This document shows positions 8,532 through 16,951 of a stretch of 64,000 nt of DNA, piece by piece. Source of the stretch: Metabacillus mangrovi (GTDB lineage: Bacteria; Bacillota; Bacilli; Bacillales; Bacillaceae); the NCBI RefSeq assembly GCF_009711125.1, contig NZ_WMIB01000003.1:1-64000 (forward strand), given 5' to 3'. The notes below the pieces were generated by a model. The model made no database searches. It had not been told where the DNA came from and worked only from the letters and a program-made list of their open reading frames with translations. Within the stretch, counting starts at the first letter, position 1; every line of letters starts with the position of its first letter. The translations under genes were made by a program, and so were the position numbers.

Positions 8532-9287
8532 ATGCTGACACCGGAGCGGCACGGTAAAATTCTTTCTTTAATAGAAGAGAATGGTGTAGCTACGATTCAG
8601 GAGCTTGTTGAGATGACTGGTTCATCTGAGTCTACGATCCGCCGGGATTTGAGCCAGCTTCATTCTGAAAAGAAGCTGAAGAGAGTTCATGGCGGTGCGG
8701 AAGTGCTGTTTCAGAAAGGTCTTGAGCCGAATATTGCCCAGAAGGCTGATACGAATCTTGAAGAGAAGAGGGCGATCGGTGCGTATGCGGCGGGACTTGT
8801 GAAAGATGGGGACCGGATTTTTATTGATGCGGGCACAACGGCGCTTCAGATGATCCGATTTTTGAAAGGGAAAGAAATCATTGTTGTTACGAACGGGCTT
8901 ACGCATCTTGATGAGCTGGCTGCGAGCCGGATTCCTTCCTATATAATAGGCGGTTTCATGAAACAGTCAACACGGGCGTTAATTGGATCGCGGGCCTTAT
9001 CTGAATTGAATGAATACCGGTTTGATAAATGTTTTATTGGGGTTAACGGCATCCATCCTGAGTCTGGCTTTACTACACCCGATCCGGAAGAAGCCGCTGT
9101 AAAGGCCGCTGCTATCCGCCTTTCTAACAGCGCTTACATTTTAGCGGATCGAAGCAAGTTTGATCAGTCCGCATTTGCCAGAATTGCGGACCTGCACGAT
9201 GCGGTCATTCTGACGAATGCGCTGGAGGAAGAACAGATGAAAGATTATGCAGACAAAACAGAAGTAAAGGTTGTGGACGCCTCATGA
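8532..9287 (+). CDS. fruR: Fructose operon repressor (DeoR family)
   Basis: DeoR-type regulator of 251 residues, expected to repress the operon until fructose 1-phosphate appears. The N-terminal winged helix is clear (ERHGKILSLIEENG, SESTIRRDLSQLHSEKKLKRVHGG), followed by the sugar-phosphate-isomerase-like sensor domain (FIDAGTTALQMI, VVTNGLTHLDEL, CFIGVNGIHPESGFTTPD). The start follows GGAGGTGGAG. It overlaps fruK by 4 bases (ATGA) and opens fruR-fruK-fruA. Confidence 0.93.
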   Translation: MLTPERHGKILSLIEENGVATIQELVEMTGSSESTIRRDLSQLHSEKKLKRVHGGAEVLFQKGLEPNIAQKADTNLEEKRAIGAYAAGLVKDGDRIFIDAGTTALQMIRFLKGKEIIVVTNGLTHLDELAASRIPSYIIGGFMKQSTRALIGSRALSELNEYRFDKCFIGVNGIHPESGFTTPDPEEAAVKAAAIRLSNSAYILADRSKFDQSAFARIADLHDAVILTNALEEEQMKDYADKTEVKVVDAS

Positions 9288-10198
9288 TTTACACTTGCAC
9301 ATTGAATCCGTCAATCGATTACCTGATTCAAGTTGATGATTTTAAACTGGGAGCTTTAAACCGGGCCGGCCGGACACAGTTTTTTCCGGGAGGCAAAGGG
9401 ATCAATGTATCAAGAGTGCTGAAGCGCTTTGATACAGAAAGCACAGCGATCGGGTTCGCGGGCGGTTTTACTGGAGAGTATATTCAGAATTTCCTGCAGA
9501 AGGAAAACATAACAGCTGATTTTACAGAGGTATCGGATGATACGAGAATCAATGTGAAATTAAAAACAGGAATTGAAACGGAAATAAACGGAGCTGGCCC
9601 GGAGATTCCTGCAGAGCAGCAGGAACAGCTGATTGATAAGGTGCGGCAGCTTGAGAAAGGGGATCTGCTTGTTCTGGCTGGAAGCATTCCTTCTTCGCTG
9701 CCGGCTCACTTTTACAGCAGGCTGGCCGGTATCTGCAGATCTGCTGGCGCGGAAACGGTCATCGATACAACGGGCCGGGCACTTGAAGAGACGTTTCAAT
9801 ATGAGCCGTTCCTGATCAAGCCGAACCATCATGAAATCGGAGAATTGCTGAAAACGAAAGTATCATCTGTCAATGAGGCTGTTTATTCTGCGAAGAAACT
9901 TCTGGACCGGGGAGTGCAGAATGTGATTGTTTCCCTGGCGGGGGAGGGAGCGGTCCTTGTTAATAAGGATATCGTGCTCAAAGCTTCAGTGCCGAGCGGT
10001 GAGGTAAAGAACTCCGTAGGTGCCGGTGATTCGGTAGTTGCCGGCTTTATTTCGGCTTATACGAAGGGGCTGTCTTTTGAGGAGGCGCTTAGAACCGGAG
10101 TTTCAGCGGGCAGCGCAACCGCATTTTCAGAAGATCTTTGCACAAAAGCAGAGGCAGAAAAACTGCGCGGGGACATAAAAATAGAGAAAATTGGATGA
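9284..10198 (+). CDS. fruK: 1-phosphofructokinase
   Basis: PfkB-family kinase converting fructose 1-phosphate to fructose 1,6-bisphosphate. Of 304 residues, it carries the substrate motif PGGKGINVSRVL near 40 and the catalytic anion-hole motif NSVGAGDSVVAGF near 245 with the catalytic Asp. Translationally coupled to fruR by a 4-base overlap; fruA follows 12 bases after its stop. Confidence 0.95.
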   Translation: MIYTCTLNPSIDYLIQVDDFKLGALNRAGRTQFFPGGKGINVSRVLKRFDTESTAIGFAGGFTGEYIQNFLQKENITADFTEVSDDTRINVKLKTGIETEINGAGPEIPAEQQEQLIDKVRQLEKGDLLVLAGSIPSSLPAHFYSRLAGICRSAGAETVIDTTGRALEETFQYEPFLIKPNHHEIGELLKTKVSSVNEAVYSAKKLLDRGVQNVIVSLAGEGAVLVNKDIVLKASVPSGEVKNSVGAGDSVVAGFISAYTKGLSFEEALRTGVSAGSATAFSEDLCTKAEAEKLRGDIKIEKIG

Positions 10199-10210
10199 GG
10201 AGGCAACTCT

Positions 10211-12079
10211 ATGAGAATCACGGATTTATTGACAAGAGAGACAATCCGGCTGCATTTAGCGGCCGATTCAAAGGAAGCAGTCATCGAAGAGCTAATCAGC
10301 AAGCTGGATGAAGCAGGCAAGCTGTCAGACCGGAAGCAGTATAAAGAGGCAATCTTGGCGCGCGAAGCACAGAGCACAACAGGAATCGGGGAAGGGATCG
10401 CGATTCCTCATGCCAAAACGAAGGCAGTAAAAAGTCCGGCAATTGCATTCGGACGATCTGAGGCCGGCATCGATTACGAGGCTCTGGATGGCCAGCCCAG
10501 CCATTTATTCTTTATGATTGCAGCCGGAGAAGGGGCAGACAATACGCACCTCGAGACCCTTTCTTCTCTTTCTAGCTTTCTGATGGATCCTGAATTCAGG
10601 AAGATGCTGGAGAATGCAAAATCTGAAGAAGAGGTTCTTCAAGCAATCAATGAGAAGGAAGATGCAGAGTCCGGGGAAGAAGAGGCTGTCTCTGCAGACA
10701 GCAGCGAACAGCTCGTATTGGCGGTAACCGCCTGTCCGACTGGGATCGCCCACACATACATGGCTGCAGATGCACTGAAAGCGAAAGCGAAAGAAATGAA
10801 TGTGCATATAAAAGTGGAGACAAACGGTTCAAGCGGGATCAAAAATCATCTTACCGACGAAGAGATTGAAAAGGCTTCCGCGATTATTGTCGCAGCTGAT
10901 AAGCAGGTTGAAATGGATCGCTTTAACGGAAAAAATGTGATTGAGGTTCCGGTCGCCCAGGCGATCCGAAAGCCGCAGGAGCTGATCGAACGCGCGTTAA
11001 AGAAGGATGCACCTGTTTTTAAAGGCAGTGGCCGCACAGGTGAGGAAAAGGGAAAAGGACAGCGTACCGGATTTTATAAGCATTTAATGAATGGTGTATC
11101 CAATATGCTGCCATTCGTAGTGGGCGGCGGGCTGCTCATCGCGGTTTCCTTTTTATTCGGGATCCACTCCGCCAACCCCGATCATGAATCGTACAACGAG
11201 TTTGCAGCGCTGCTGAACAGCATCGGCGCCCAACAGGCAATGGCCATGCTTGTTCCGATTCTTGCCGGATTTATTGCGATGAGCATAGCTGACCGGCCGG
11301 GCTTAGCACCCGGTATCGTCGGCGGACTCATTGCGCACAGCGGCGGGGCCGGCTTCCTTGGCGGTTTGATTGCGGGCTTTCTGGCAGGTTATCTCGTACT
11401 TGCCATTAAAAAAGGGTTCAGCAGACTTCCGGCTTCCCTTGAAGGAACGAAACCGGTCCTCCTTTATCCGTTCTTCGGGATCCTGTTTACTGGAGTCATT
11501 ATGTCCCTGCTCATAGTTCCTCCTGTTAAAGCATTAAATGACGCGCTCAACGGCTGGCTTGCCGGAATGGGCACGGGCAATCTCGTCCTGCTCGGCCTGA
11601 TCCTCGGCGGAATGATGGCAGTGGATATGGGAGGACCGATCAATAAAGCAGCCTACACCTTTGGACTGGCGATGATCGATGCTGGCAACTATGCTCCGAT
11701 TGCAGCCATCATGGCCGGGGGAATGGTGCCTCCGCTGGGGATGGCCATTGCAACCACCATCTTTAAAAATAAATTTACCCGTCAGGAACGGGATGCAGGA
11801 AAGACTGCCTATGTGATGGGGGCGACATTCATCACGGAAGGCGCCATTCCATTTGCAGCAGCTGATCCAGGAAGAGTAATCCCTGCATCTGTTATCGGAG
11901 CTGCTTCTGCAGGGGCATTGGCGATGCTGTTTGGAATCAAGCTGCATGCTCCTCATGGAGGGTTCCTTGTTACCTTTGCCTTAGAGGGCAACGCATTCCT
12001 TTACATTCTTGCCATCCTTGTTGGGGCTGTGGTAACCGCCTTAATTACGGGGATATCGAAAAAAACGGTGCAGGGCTGA
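10211..12079 (+). CDS. fruA: PTS fructose-specific EIIABC
   Basis: Fructose phosphotransferase transporter of 622 residues that takes up fructose and phosphorylates it at C1. Domains in order: EIIA (about 1-145, GIGEGIAIPHAKT with the phosphorylated His), EIIB (about 165-265, VTACPTGIAHTYMAADAL with the phosphorylated Cys), and a multi-spanning EIIC (about 285-620; PFVVGGGLLIAVSFLFG, AVDMGGPINKAAY). Start after GAGGAGGCA. Last gene of the operon. The IS1595-type element at 12139 inserted in the T tail of its terminator. Confidence 0.95.
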   Translation: MRITDLLTRETIRLHLAADSKEAVIEELISKLDEAGKLSDRKQYKEAILAREAQSTTGIGEGIAIPHAKTKAVKSPAIAFGRSEAGIDYEALDGQPSHLFFMIAAGEGADNTHLETLSSLSSFLMDPEFRKMLENAKSEEEVLQAINEKEDAESGEEEAVSADSSEQLVLAVTACPTGIAHTYMAADALKAKAKEMNVHIKVETNGSSGIKNHLTDEEIEKASAIIVAADKQVEMDRFNGKNVIEVPVAQAIRKPQELIERALKKDAPVFKGSGRTGEEKGKGQRTGFYKHLMNGVSNMLPFVVGGGLLIAVSFLFGIHSANPDHESYNEFAALLNSIGAQQAMAMLVPILAGFIAMSIADRPGLAPGIVGGLIAHSGGAGFLGGLIAGFLAGYLVLAIKKGFSRLPASLEGTKPVLLYPFFGILFTGVIMSLLIVPPVKALNDALNGWLAGMGTGNLVLLGLILGGMMAVDMGGPINKAAYTFGLAMIDAGNYAPIAAIMAGGMVPPLGMAIATTIFKNKFTRQERDAGKTAYVMGATFITEGAIPFAAADPGRVIPASVIGAASAGALAMLFGIKLHAPHGGFLVTFALEGNAFLYILAILVGAVVTALITGISKKTVQG

Positions 12080-12103
12080 TCAAGTCCGTACCCTAAAAGG
12101 AGA

Positions 12104-12135
12104 GAAAGTGGCTGAATCAGCCACTTTCTTTTTAT
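12104..12135 (+). terminator. Terminator of fruA
   Basis: GAAAGTGGCTGA faces TCAGCCACTTTC with a very tight loop, followed by TTTTTATTTA. The last eight bases (12131-12138) form the left target duplication of the adjacent element. Confidence 0.85.
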
Positions 12136-12226
12136 TTAGGCTCTATTAAATGATTATGTTGATATTTGAATAAAACGAACTCTTGCTGTAATAGAGATAT
12201 CTAAGAACAAAAATGAGTGGTTTCAA

Positions 12227-12767
12227 ATGGCATTGACAGACATTATTAAGGAGATTGAAAAACTCAATACCGCAGACCAACTTCGATTGAAAGAGTTTTT
12301 TACTAAATCACTTGCCTCTTATGCTGCTAGTGAGCCTATTTTTAAAGAGGTTTCTGAGCAGAAACATAAAGATTGCTACACTTGCACTCACTGTCATTCA
12401 AATAATGTTGTCCGCTTCGGCAAATATTCCGTCAAAGTAGGATTGAAAACAATGGAACGTCAGCGTTATCGCTGTAAAGACTGCGGGAAAACTTTTACCG
12501 ATGTCACGAACACCCCTTTACGTTGGTCACACCTTCCTCATAAATGGCTGGATTTCATTTAGTGTATGATTGAAGGGTACACTTACGGAAGGCATCAGAA
12601 TTGATTGAGGTTCACTATGTCACCCTTTTCTATTGGAGACATAAGATTTTATCCGGATTAAAACAAATGGGTTTCGACCAAATTTCTGGTATCGTGGAAA
12701 TGGACGAGATCTAATTCTTATACAATGATAAAGGGAAACAAAATTTAAATGGGCGAAAAACGTTAAG
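12227..12767 (+). pseudogene. IS1595-family transposase fragment
   Basis: The first 111 residues form an intact frame with a zinc ribbon (CTHCHSNN and CKDCGKTF), typical of the IS1595/ISXO2 family. A TAG at 12560 follows HKWLDFI; beyond it the family continues, first in the same frame (CMIEGYT), then after an apparent one-base insertion (KASELIEVHYVTLFYWRHKI) up to GIVEMDEI, the first catalytic Asp region, where another stop (TAA) falls. Homology ends after NGRK. The C-terminal half with the remaining catalytic residues is missing, replaced by the cargo region. Confidence 0.85.
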
Positions 12768-12913
12768 TAAAATGGTTATAGTTATTTGCTTGTTAACCTC
12801 TACTTATAAGAGGTTAAGATTATAGTGAAGCCATTACCTAGTTCAACTAAAACGACGCAGCTAAACAAGAAATGGGGAAATTAAGTTAATAGATAATAAG
12901 GAGTGAACCATTA

Positions 12914-13366
12914 GTGGGAAAATACACTTGTCCTTGCTGTGGATATAAGACCCTTGATGAAGAGCCATCTGGTACATTTGATATTTGCAAAAATTGTTAT
13001 TGGGAAGATGACAATGTAATGAATGATAATCCCGATTACTGGGGTGGTGCTAACGGAGTATGTTTGAGGCAAGCTCAAAGAAATTTCATTAGATATGGAG
13101 CTAGTGAAAAAACATATGTAGGTAATGTCGTAATGGGGAAATATGAAAAAGACCCTTTATGGAAACCTATTTGGGAACAGGAAGCAAGACCAAATGAAAA
13201 GAAACTAGCACAAATACTTATAGAGGGAAACATTATAGATAGTGGGTTTAAGAACTCTGTTAATATCAATAAATTTTTAGATGAATTTACTGATTTTCTT
13301 GAACGGAAGGGATGGTCTTTTGGTGGTGAGATAAAACAAGAAATGACAGAGATTGATAAAGACTAA
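12914..13366 (+). CDS. CPCC-family cysteine-rich protein
   Basis: A 150-residue protein that starts at GTG after AAGGAG (12898-12903). The N-terminus carries CPCCGYKTLDE, CKNCYWEDD and PDYWGGANGVCLRQAQ, the pattern of the CPCC cysteine-rich family (one-domain proteins often found beside polymorphic toxins and thought to serve as immunity proteins, by published domain surveys). The two CxxC pairs suggest a zinc knuckle. No toxin gene is adjacent; it lies alone between the transposase remnant and the right end of the element, so it looks like cargo. Base composition is AT-rich, fitting recent transfer. Function here is unknown. Confidence 0.75.
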   Translation: MGKYTCPCCGYKTLDEEPSGTFDICKNCYWEDDNVMNDNPDYWGGANGVCLRQAQRNFIRYGASEKTYVGNVVMGKYEKDPLWKPIWEQEARPNEKKLAQILIEGNIIDSGFKNSVNINKFLDEFTDFLERKGWSFGGEIKQEMTEIDKD

Positions 13367-13523
13367 GTAAAAAGAATAGCAATTGAACAAACGGGGATTT
13401 ACCTCAATATGAATAAAATCAAGAACCTTATCAAGATCCTTAATTTATATTTAATTATCAACAATTTAACAGAGCCTTTATTTATATAATCACAGGGAAC
13501 ACCAGCATATAGAAAAGTAAAAT

Positions 13524-13557
13524 AAAAGTCCAATCCTTATGCGGATTGGACTTTTTA
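13524..13557. terminator. Bidirectional hairpin terminator
   Basis: AAAAGTCCAATCC (13524-13536), loop TTATGC, GGATTGGACTTTT (13543-13555), with T runs in both directions. It lies just right of the element, so it may once have been a second terminator for fruA. Nothing else is recognised between 13558 and 13738. Confidence 0.8.
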
Positions 13558-13738
13558 CTATAGTGTGCATTGCAAGGGATTAAGGTCCAGAGAAGCGGGT
13601 AACAGTGAGTATGGGTCACATAGAATCTGTTCCTGTTGTAATGGAAAATCTGCAGTACATTCGAATGTTGTCAGCTTTGTATTGCTATGCTACAAATAAT
13701 GTAAGGTGAAAATCAAGACGGTGCTGATCAAGAAACAA

Positions 13739-14626
13739 TTACCATCTGTTGAAATCTTTGATTGCTTTATAATGATGGAAGCCGTGCTGTTCCGCATACC
13801 AGGCACTTCGTGAGTGCTGCTCAAAGGAAACAGTCAGTACTTCTAATCCCTGTTCCTGCTGAAGAAGGTTTAAATCGTTAATTTGATTTTGGGCCCACTC
13901 GTCTTTTGAAACGACCTTATGGGTGAAGTCTTCCCACATAATGGCGTCTACATATTCGGCACTTGTTGTTTTCAGGGTTTCCATTCCCCAGTTTTGAATG
14001 ATTCCGAGATGGGGATAGGTGCTTTTTACATTTTGCAGGAGAAGGGAAAGTCCGTCCCGCTGTTTTTTAAGTTCTGCAGGGTTGCTGCTGAAGTAGTCAT
14101 CGATGTTTCCAACCGTGTCGAAGAAAATGCCGTCCATATTTTTGCTGAATACTTGGTCGTCAATTTCTGAAAGCAGCAATTCTCTGAAGTGACTGGAAGA
14201 CATGTTCATCAAATAGGAATCCCATTGCTGAATGTAGTATTTTTGAGAAGCCTGGTGATAGAAATCTTCAGGAGCAAGCTTTTGCATAAAAGCGGTGTTC
14301 CAATTGTCAGCTTCCATTGAATTGATGTAGCCGAAAACCTTTGTACCGTGTTTTTTGATCGTATCAATTTGGGTTTTGGTGTAATGGAGAGGTTCCACTA
14401 TAACAAGATCATAGTTCTTCATCTTGTTCAGAATTGCAGGTGTCGGAGCATCGTAGAAAATTTTATAGGTTTTCACGTCTGACAGAACTCCGGCAGAAGG
14501 GGTTTGCTGTACATGTTGGACAGCGTCGGCAGAAGGTGCCGTAATGGCAGTAGCAGCGGGTAACATTGAGGTAAAACTGAAAAACACAAAAAAAGCCATT
14601 GCAAAAAATCTGATTACAGTATTCAT
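13739..14626 (-). CDS. Secreted glycoside hydrolase related to the PelA hydrolase domain
   Basis: A 295-residue secreted protein with a signal peptide (MNTVIRFFAMAFFVFFSFTS, cleavage near ATA). The rest has the barrel pattern of the GH114/GH166-like endo-alpha-1,4-galactosaminidase group, the fold of the hydrolase domain of Pseudomonas PelA: KIFYDAP, YDLVIVEP, KVFGYINSMEADNW, DGIFFDTVGN (Asp170) and AIMWEDF (Glu232), the last two being candidate catalytic acids. The start at 14626 is set by GGAGGG 11 bases upstream and by the signal peptide. It is divergent from pelDEAFG, whose PelA lacks this domain, so it most likely cuts Pel. A c-di-GMP riboswitch precedes it. Substrate is inferred. Confidence 0.8.
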   Translation of the reverse strand: MNTVIRFFAMAFFVFFSFTSMLPAATAITAPSADAVQHVQQTPSAGVLSDVKTYKIFYDAPTPAILNKMKNYDLVIVEPLHYTKTQIDTIKKHGTKVFGYINSMEADNWNTAFMQKLAPEDFYHQASQKYYIQQWDSYLMNMSSSHFRELLLSEIDDQVFSKNMDGIFFDTVGNIDDYFSSNPAELKKQRDGLSLLLQNVKSTYPHLGIIQNWGMETLKTTSAEYVDAIMWEDFTHKVVSKDEWAQNQINDLNLLQQEQGLEVLTVSFEQHSRSAWYAEQHGFHHYKAIKDFNRW

Positions 14627-14631
14627 TTGTA

Positions 14632-14752
14632 ATCCCTCCGTTAATTTTACGGGGGATGGTAGCTTCGCAGACTGGCGATCGGTACTTCCAAAAGGAAGTC
14701 TGACGACCCATGTCTTTGCGTCCTTGCTTTTCAGCAAGTTTGCCCATCACCG
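14632..14752 (-). ncRNA. c-di-GMP-I (GEMM-I) riboswitch
   Basis: Read on the minus strand from 14752, the region has the GEMM-I signature: GGGCAAAC (14745-14738), a stem capped by a GAAA tetraloop, GACGCAAAG (14722-14714), a second arm with AAGTACC, and a closing CTACCATC that pairs with the 5' GATGG. Immediately after, TCCCCCGT (about 14656-14649) can pair with ACGGAGGGA (14642-14634), hiding the Shine-Dalgarno of the hydrolase gene; CCATC is shared between the two folds, so control of translation initiation is likely. Direction of switching is not determined. The promoter lies directly upstream, so the aptamer starts near +1. Confidence 0.85.
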
Positions 14753-14761
14753 TTTGAACTA

Positions 14762-14790
14762 ATCATATCAGCCTATTTTTTGAAACTCAA
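14762..14790 (-). promoter_or_regulatory. Promoter of the riboswitch-hydrolase unit
   Basis: Minus strand TTGAGT (14790-14785), spacer of 17, TATGAT (14767-14762). Transcription would start at about 14755, just ahead of the aptamer. No equally good promoter for pelD is visible in the shared region. Confidence 0.65.
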
Positions 14791-14810
14791 CTCATTTTTT
14801 GGGGAAAGCA

Positions 14811-16046
14811 GTGATTCTTATGATCTATAAGCAAACAAATACTATACTGAAAATGATCGAGTCTATCCTTCTATCAATCGGGTGCATTCTTCTGGTTTTT
14901 TGGTTTGCTGAAGAGATTCCTGTATTGGATGAGGTCCTTTGGTCTGCTGCAATTGTCCTGACCGCATTAAGATATGGGACAGCTTATGGCTTGATTCCAT
15001 TTGGATCTGCAGTCATTTCCCTTTTTGTTTACGAAGTGGTGAACGGCGGCGATCTGTATTTATTTTTGACGGATTTAAATTCGGTTCTTGTTATTTTCCT
15101 ATTGTTTTTCCTTCTCTTATCCTCTGGACTTACTAAGAAAGCATACTCCGAAAGATATACAGATATAACGAATAGGTACGAAGAAATTTTGGAAGAAAAA
15201 AACCTTTTGGTAGAAACTCTGGATGAGGCGTTAGCCATAAACGGTCAGTATAAAAAACGTTTTTTAGAAGCTGAGGATCAATATTCGGAAATGTATGACA
15301 TGATTACCGCACTGAACCTCACAGAATCTGATCCTATTTTCAATGAGATGGTCCGGATTGTAAATCAGCGGTTTAAAACACGCCAGCTTATCCTATACCT
15401 TATTTCAAGCCAGGGAGATTCACTGCGCTCCAAAATCAATACGAATAGCCATGGTAAGCTTAAGGCCAATTATTTGTTTGATGAAATGCCTTCTTTGCTG
15501 AAGCGGGTACTGGCAGAATCTCAGAAGGTGCAGTTCCATTCCGCTGAAGATGATGATTTCTCTCCGGCGGCGGCTGCACCGGTATTCGTATTCGGAGAGA
15601 AACGGTACATCCTGGCGTTAGATGGGATCAGCCTCTCTTCGTGCACTTCCCAGCAGATTCAATGGCTTGACTGGTGTTTAAAATGGATGGGGAACCGCCT
15701 GAGCTTTGCTTACCGGTATGAAAGAGAAAGAAATCAGCATGACATGTACCTTGATACCGGCATCTACAGGATCGCCTCCTTCTTTAAGAGGTTTAATGCA
15801 GAGCTGGAAAGGGCAGAAAAGATTGGCCAGCCGTTCGTTATATTCGAAATTTCGACAAAGGGACTGTCTATAGGTGAAATCGATTTACTAATGAAAAAGC
15901 AGTTGCGGGAACTGGATTCTGCAGGGTGGGATGAAGAAAGAAACGTTCTATATGTACTATTGCCGGGAGTGGATCCGTCAAATGAGGGAGCAGTCAGGAA
16001 GCGGCTGCAGAGAGCCGTAGAAAAAGAGGCAGGGTTACAATTATGA
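14811..16046 (+). CDS. pelD: Pel polysaccharide biosynthesis c-di-GMP receptor PelD
   Basis: Inner-membrane regulator of the Pel synthase. About four membrane segments lie in the first 105 residues, then a coiled stretch (YTDITNRYEEILEEKNLL), a GAF-like domain, and a degenerate GGDEF domain. The catalytic GGDEF is gone (WDEERN) but the inhibitory-site motif RxxD is kept as RELD, encoded at 15906-15917, the same design by which Pseudomonas PelD binds c-di-GMP. GTG at 14811 follows GGGGAAA at 5-base spacing; TTG 14799 and ATG 14820 are alternatives. Overlaps pelE by 4 bases. First gene of a five-gene operon. Confidence 0.88.
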   Translation: MILMIYKQTNTILKMIESILLSIGCILLVFWFAEEIPVLDEVLWSAAIVLTALRYGTAYGLIPFGSAVISLFVYEVVNGGDLYLFLTDLNSVLVIFLLFFLLLSSGLTKKAYSERYTDITNRYEEILEEKNLLVETLDEALAINGQYKKRFLEAEDQYSEMYDMITALNLTESDPIFNEMVRIVNQRFKTRQLILYLISSQGDSLRSKINTNSHGKLKANYLFDEMPSLLKRVLAESQKVQFHSAEDDDFSPAAAAPVFVFGEKRYILALDGISLSSCTSQQIQWLDWCLKWMGNRLSFAYRYERERNQHDMYLDTGIYRIASFFKRFNAELERAEKIGQPFVIFEISTKGLSIGEIDLLMKKQLRELDSAGWDEERNVLYVLLPGVDPSNEGAVRKRLQRAVEKEAGLQL

Positions 16047-16951
16047 CAGCCGTGCTTACAATCGGCGGAATTGCCGGTACAGTCTTATCGATAGTCTTTT
16101 CGCGGATTTTTTACAAGAAGAAGCTGAAAAAGGACCAGCAAGGGCTGCTGGTGCTTTGGTCCTTGCTGTCTCTCCTTTTGCCGGTAATCGGCTTTTTGTT
16201 CGGATGGCTGATGGTCCGAAGGTTTCGCAGCAGGTCAGATGATGCGTTCATGAGCGGCTACAGCAGCTATATTACTAATAAAGTATATAACTTTGAAAAT
16301 CTAAGAGCTTCTCTCGCTGAAGACCGAAGACTATTGAATGCCGGCAGTCATTCAACGGAAAATGCCTGGGTGATGAAAAACCTGCTGCTTCACATGTCCA
16401 ATGAAGAAAACAATCATCACGAAATCCTCATCAAAAAAGGGCTTAATCATCCGGATAAGGAAGCGGTACACTATGCTGCGACGATTACGAACGTTTTGCA
16501 GGACAGGCTGACTGAACGAATCCGCGATCTAAATAAAAAGAAAGCACCTGAACATCCGGAAGTGTACATTCAGCTGATGGCTGCCTATGAAGAGTTTTTG
16601 TCTAGCGAGCTGATCTCATCGGGTATCAGGGAGATGGCCGAGTATGAGTATGAAGCTCTATTGAGAGAGGCCGAGGCGCTTTACAAGGAAAATCATGTGT
16701 ATACTGAATCGCTGGGGCTCTTCCTGTTTGAGAAAAACCGGGAGGAAGGGGAGAGGATTCTGAGCCGGCTGTTCGATAAGAATCCGGATTCTTCAAAAGT
16801 TTTATGGGGATGGCTTCAAGTGTCCTATAAAAATGGCCACTGGAAGGCGGTTTTTGAACTGGCAGGAAAGCTTGGAGATCATCGTGATTTTCAGACTTTC
16901 CCGGATAAGCAGCAGGAGATTATTCAGTATCTTGGAGGGAGCCGCCGATGA
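16043..16951 (+). CDS. pelE: Pel biosynthesis protein PelE
   Basis: A 302-residue protein with two N-terminal membrane segments (about 5-20 and 34-53) followed by a helical TPR-like cytoplasmic region (repeated EAL/YKEN/LFLFEKN patterns in 180-300). PelE is thought to bridge PelD and PelF in the synthase complex. Sequence alone is weakly diagnostic; the assignment rests on topology, length and its place between pelD and pelA with 4-base ATGA overlaps on both sides. Confidence 0.8.
   Translation: MTAVLTIGGIAGTVLSIVFSRIFYKKKLKKDQQGLLVLWSLLSLLLPVIGFLFGWLMVRRFRSRSDDAFMSGYSSYITNKVYNFENLRASLAEDRRLLNAGSHSTENAWVMKNLLLHMSNEENNHHEILIKKGLNHPDKEAVHYAATITNVLQDRLTERIRDLNKKKAPEHPEVYIQLMAAYEEFLSSELISSGIREMAEYEYEALLREAEALYKENHVYTESLGLFLFEKNREEGERILSRLFDKNPDSSKVLWGWLQVSYKNGHWKAVFELAGKLGDHRDFQTFPDKQQEIIQYLGGSRR

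Larger units (their letters stand above)
12131..13484. mobile_element. IS1595-type element remnant with cargo gene and 8 bp target duplication
   Basis: The element spans 12139-13476. The left end reads GGCTCTATTAAATG and the right end, on the other strand, GGCTCTGTTAAATTG; both continue into TGTTGATA after a small length difference, so they are imperfect inverted repeats. It is flanked by the perfect direct repeat TTTATTTA at 12131-12138 and 13477-13484; 8 bp duplications are typical of the IS1595 family. Inside lie a broken transposase (12227-12767) and an intact cysteine-rich gene (12914-13366). The DNA is visibly more AT-rich than the surroundings. The element can no longer move by itself. 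Confidence 0.85.

Noticed and set aside
12227-13476. Active IS1595 transposon
   Set aside because: Transposase has a nonsense codon, a frameshift and lacks its C-terminal half.
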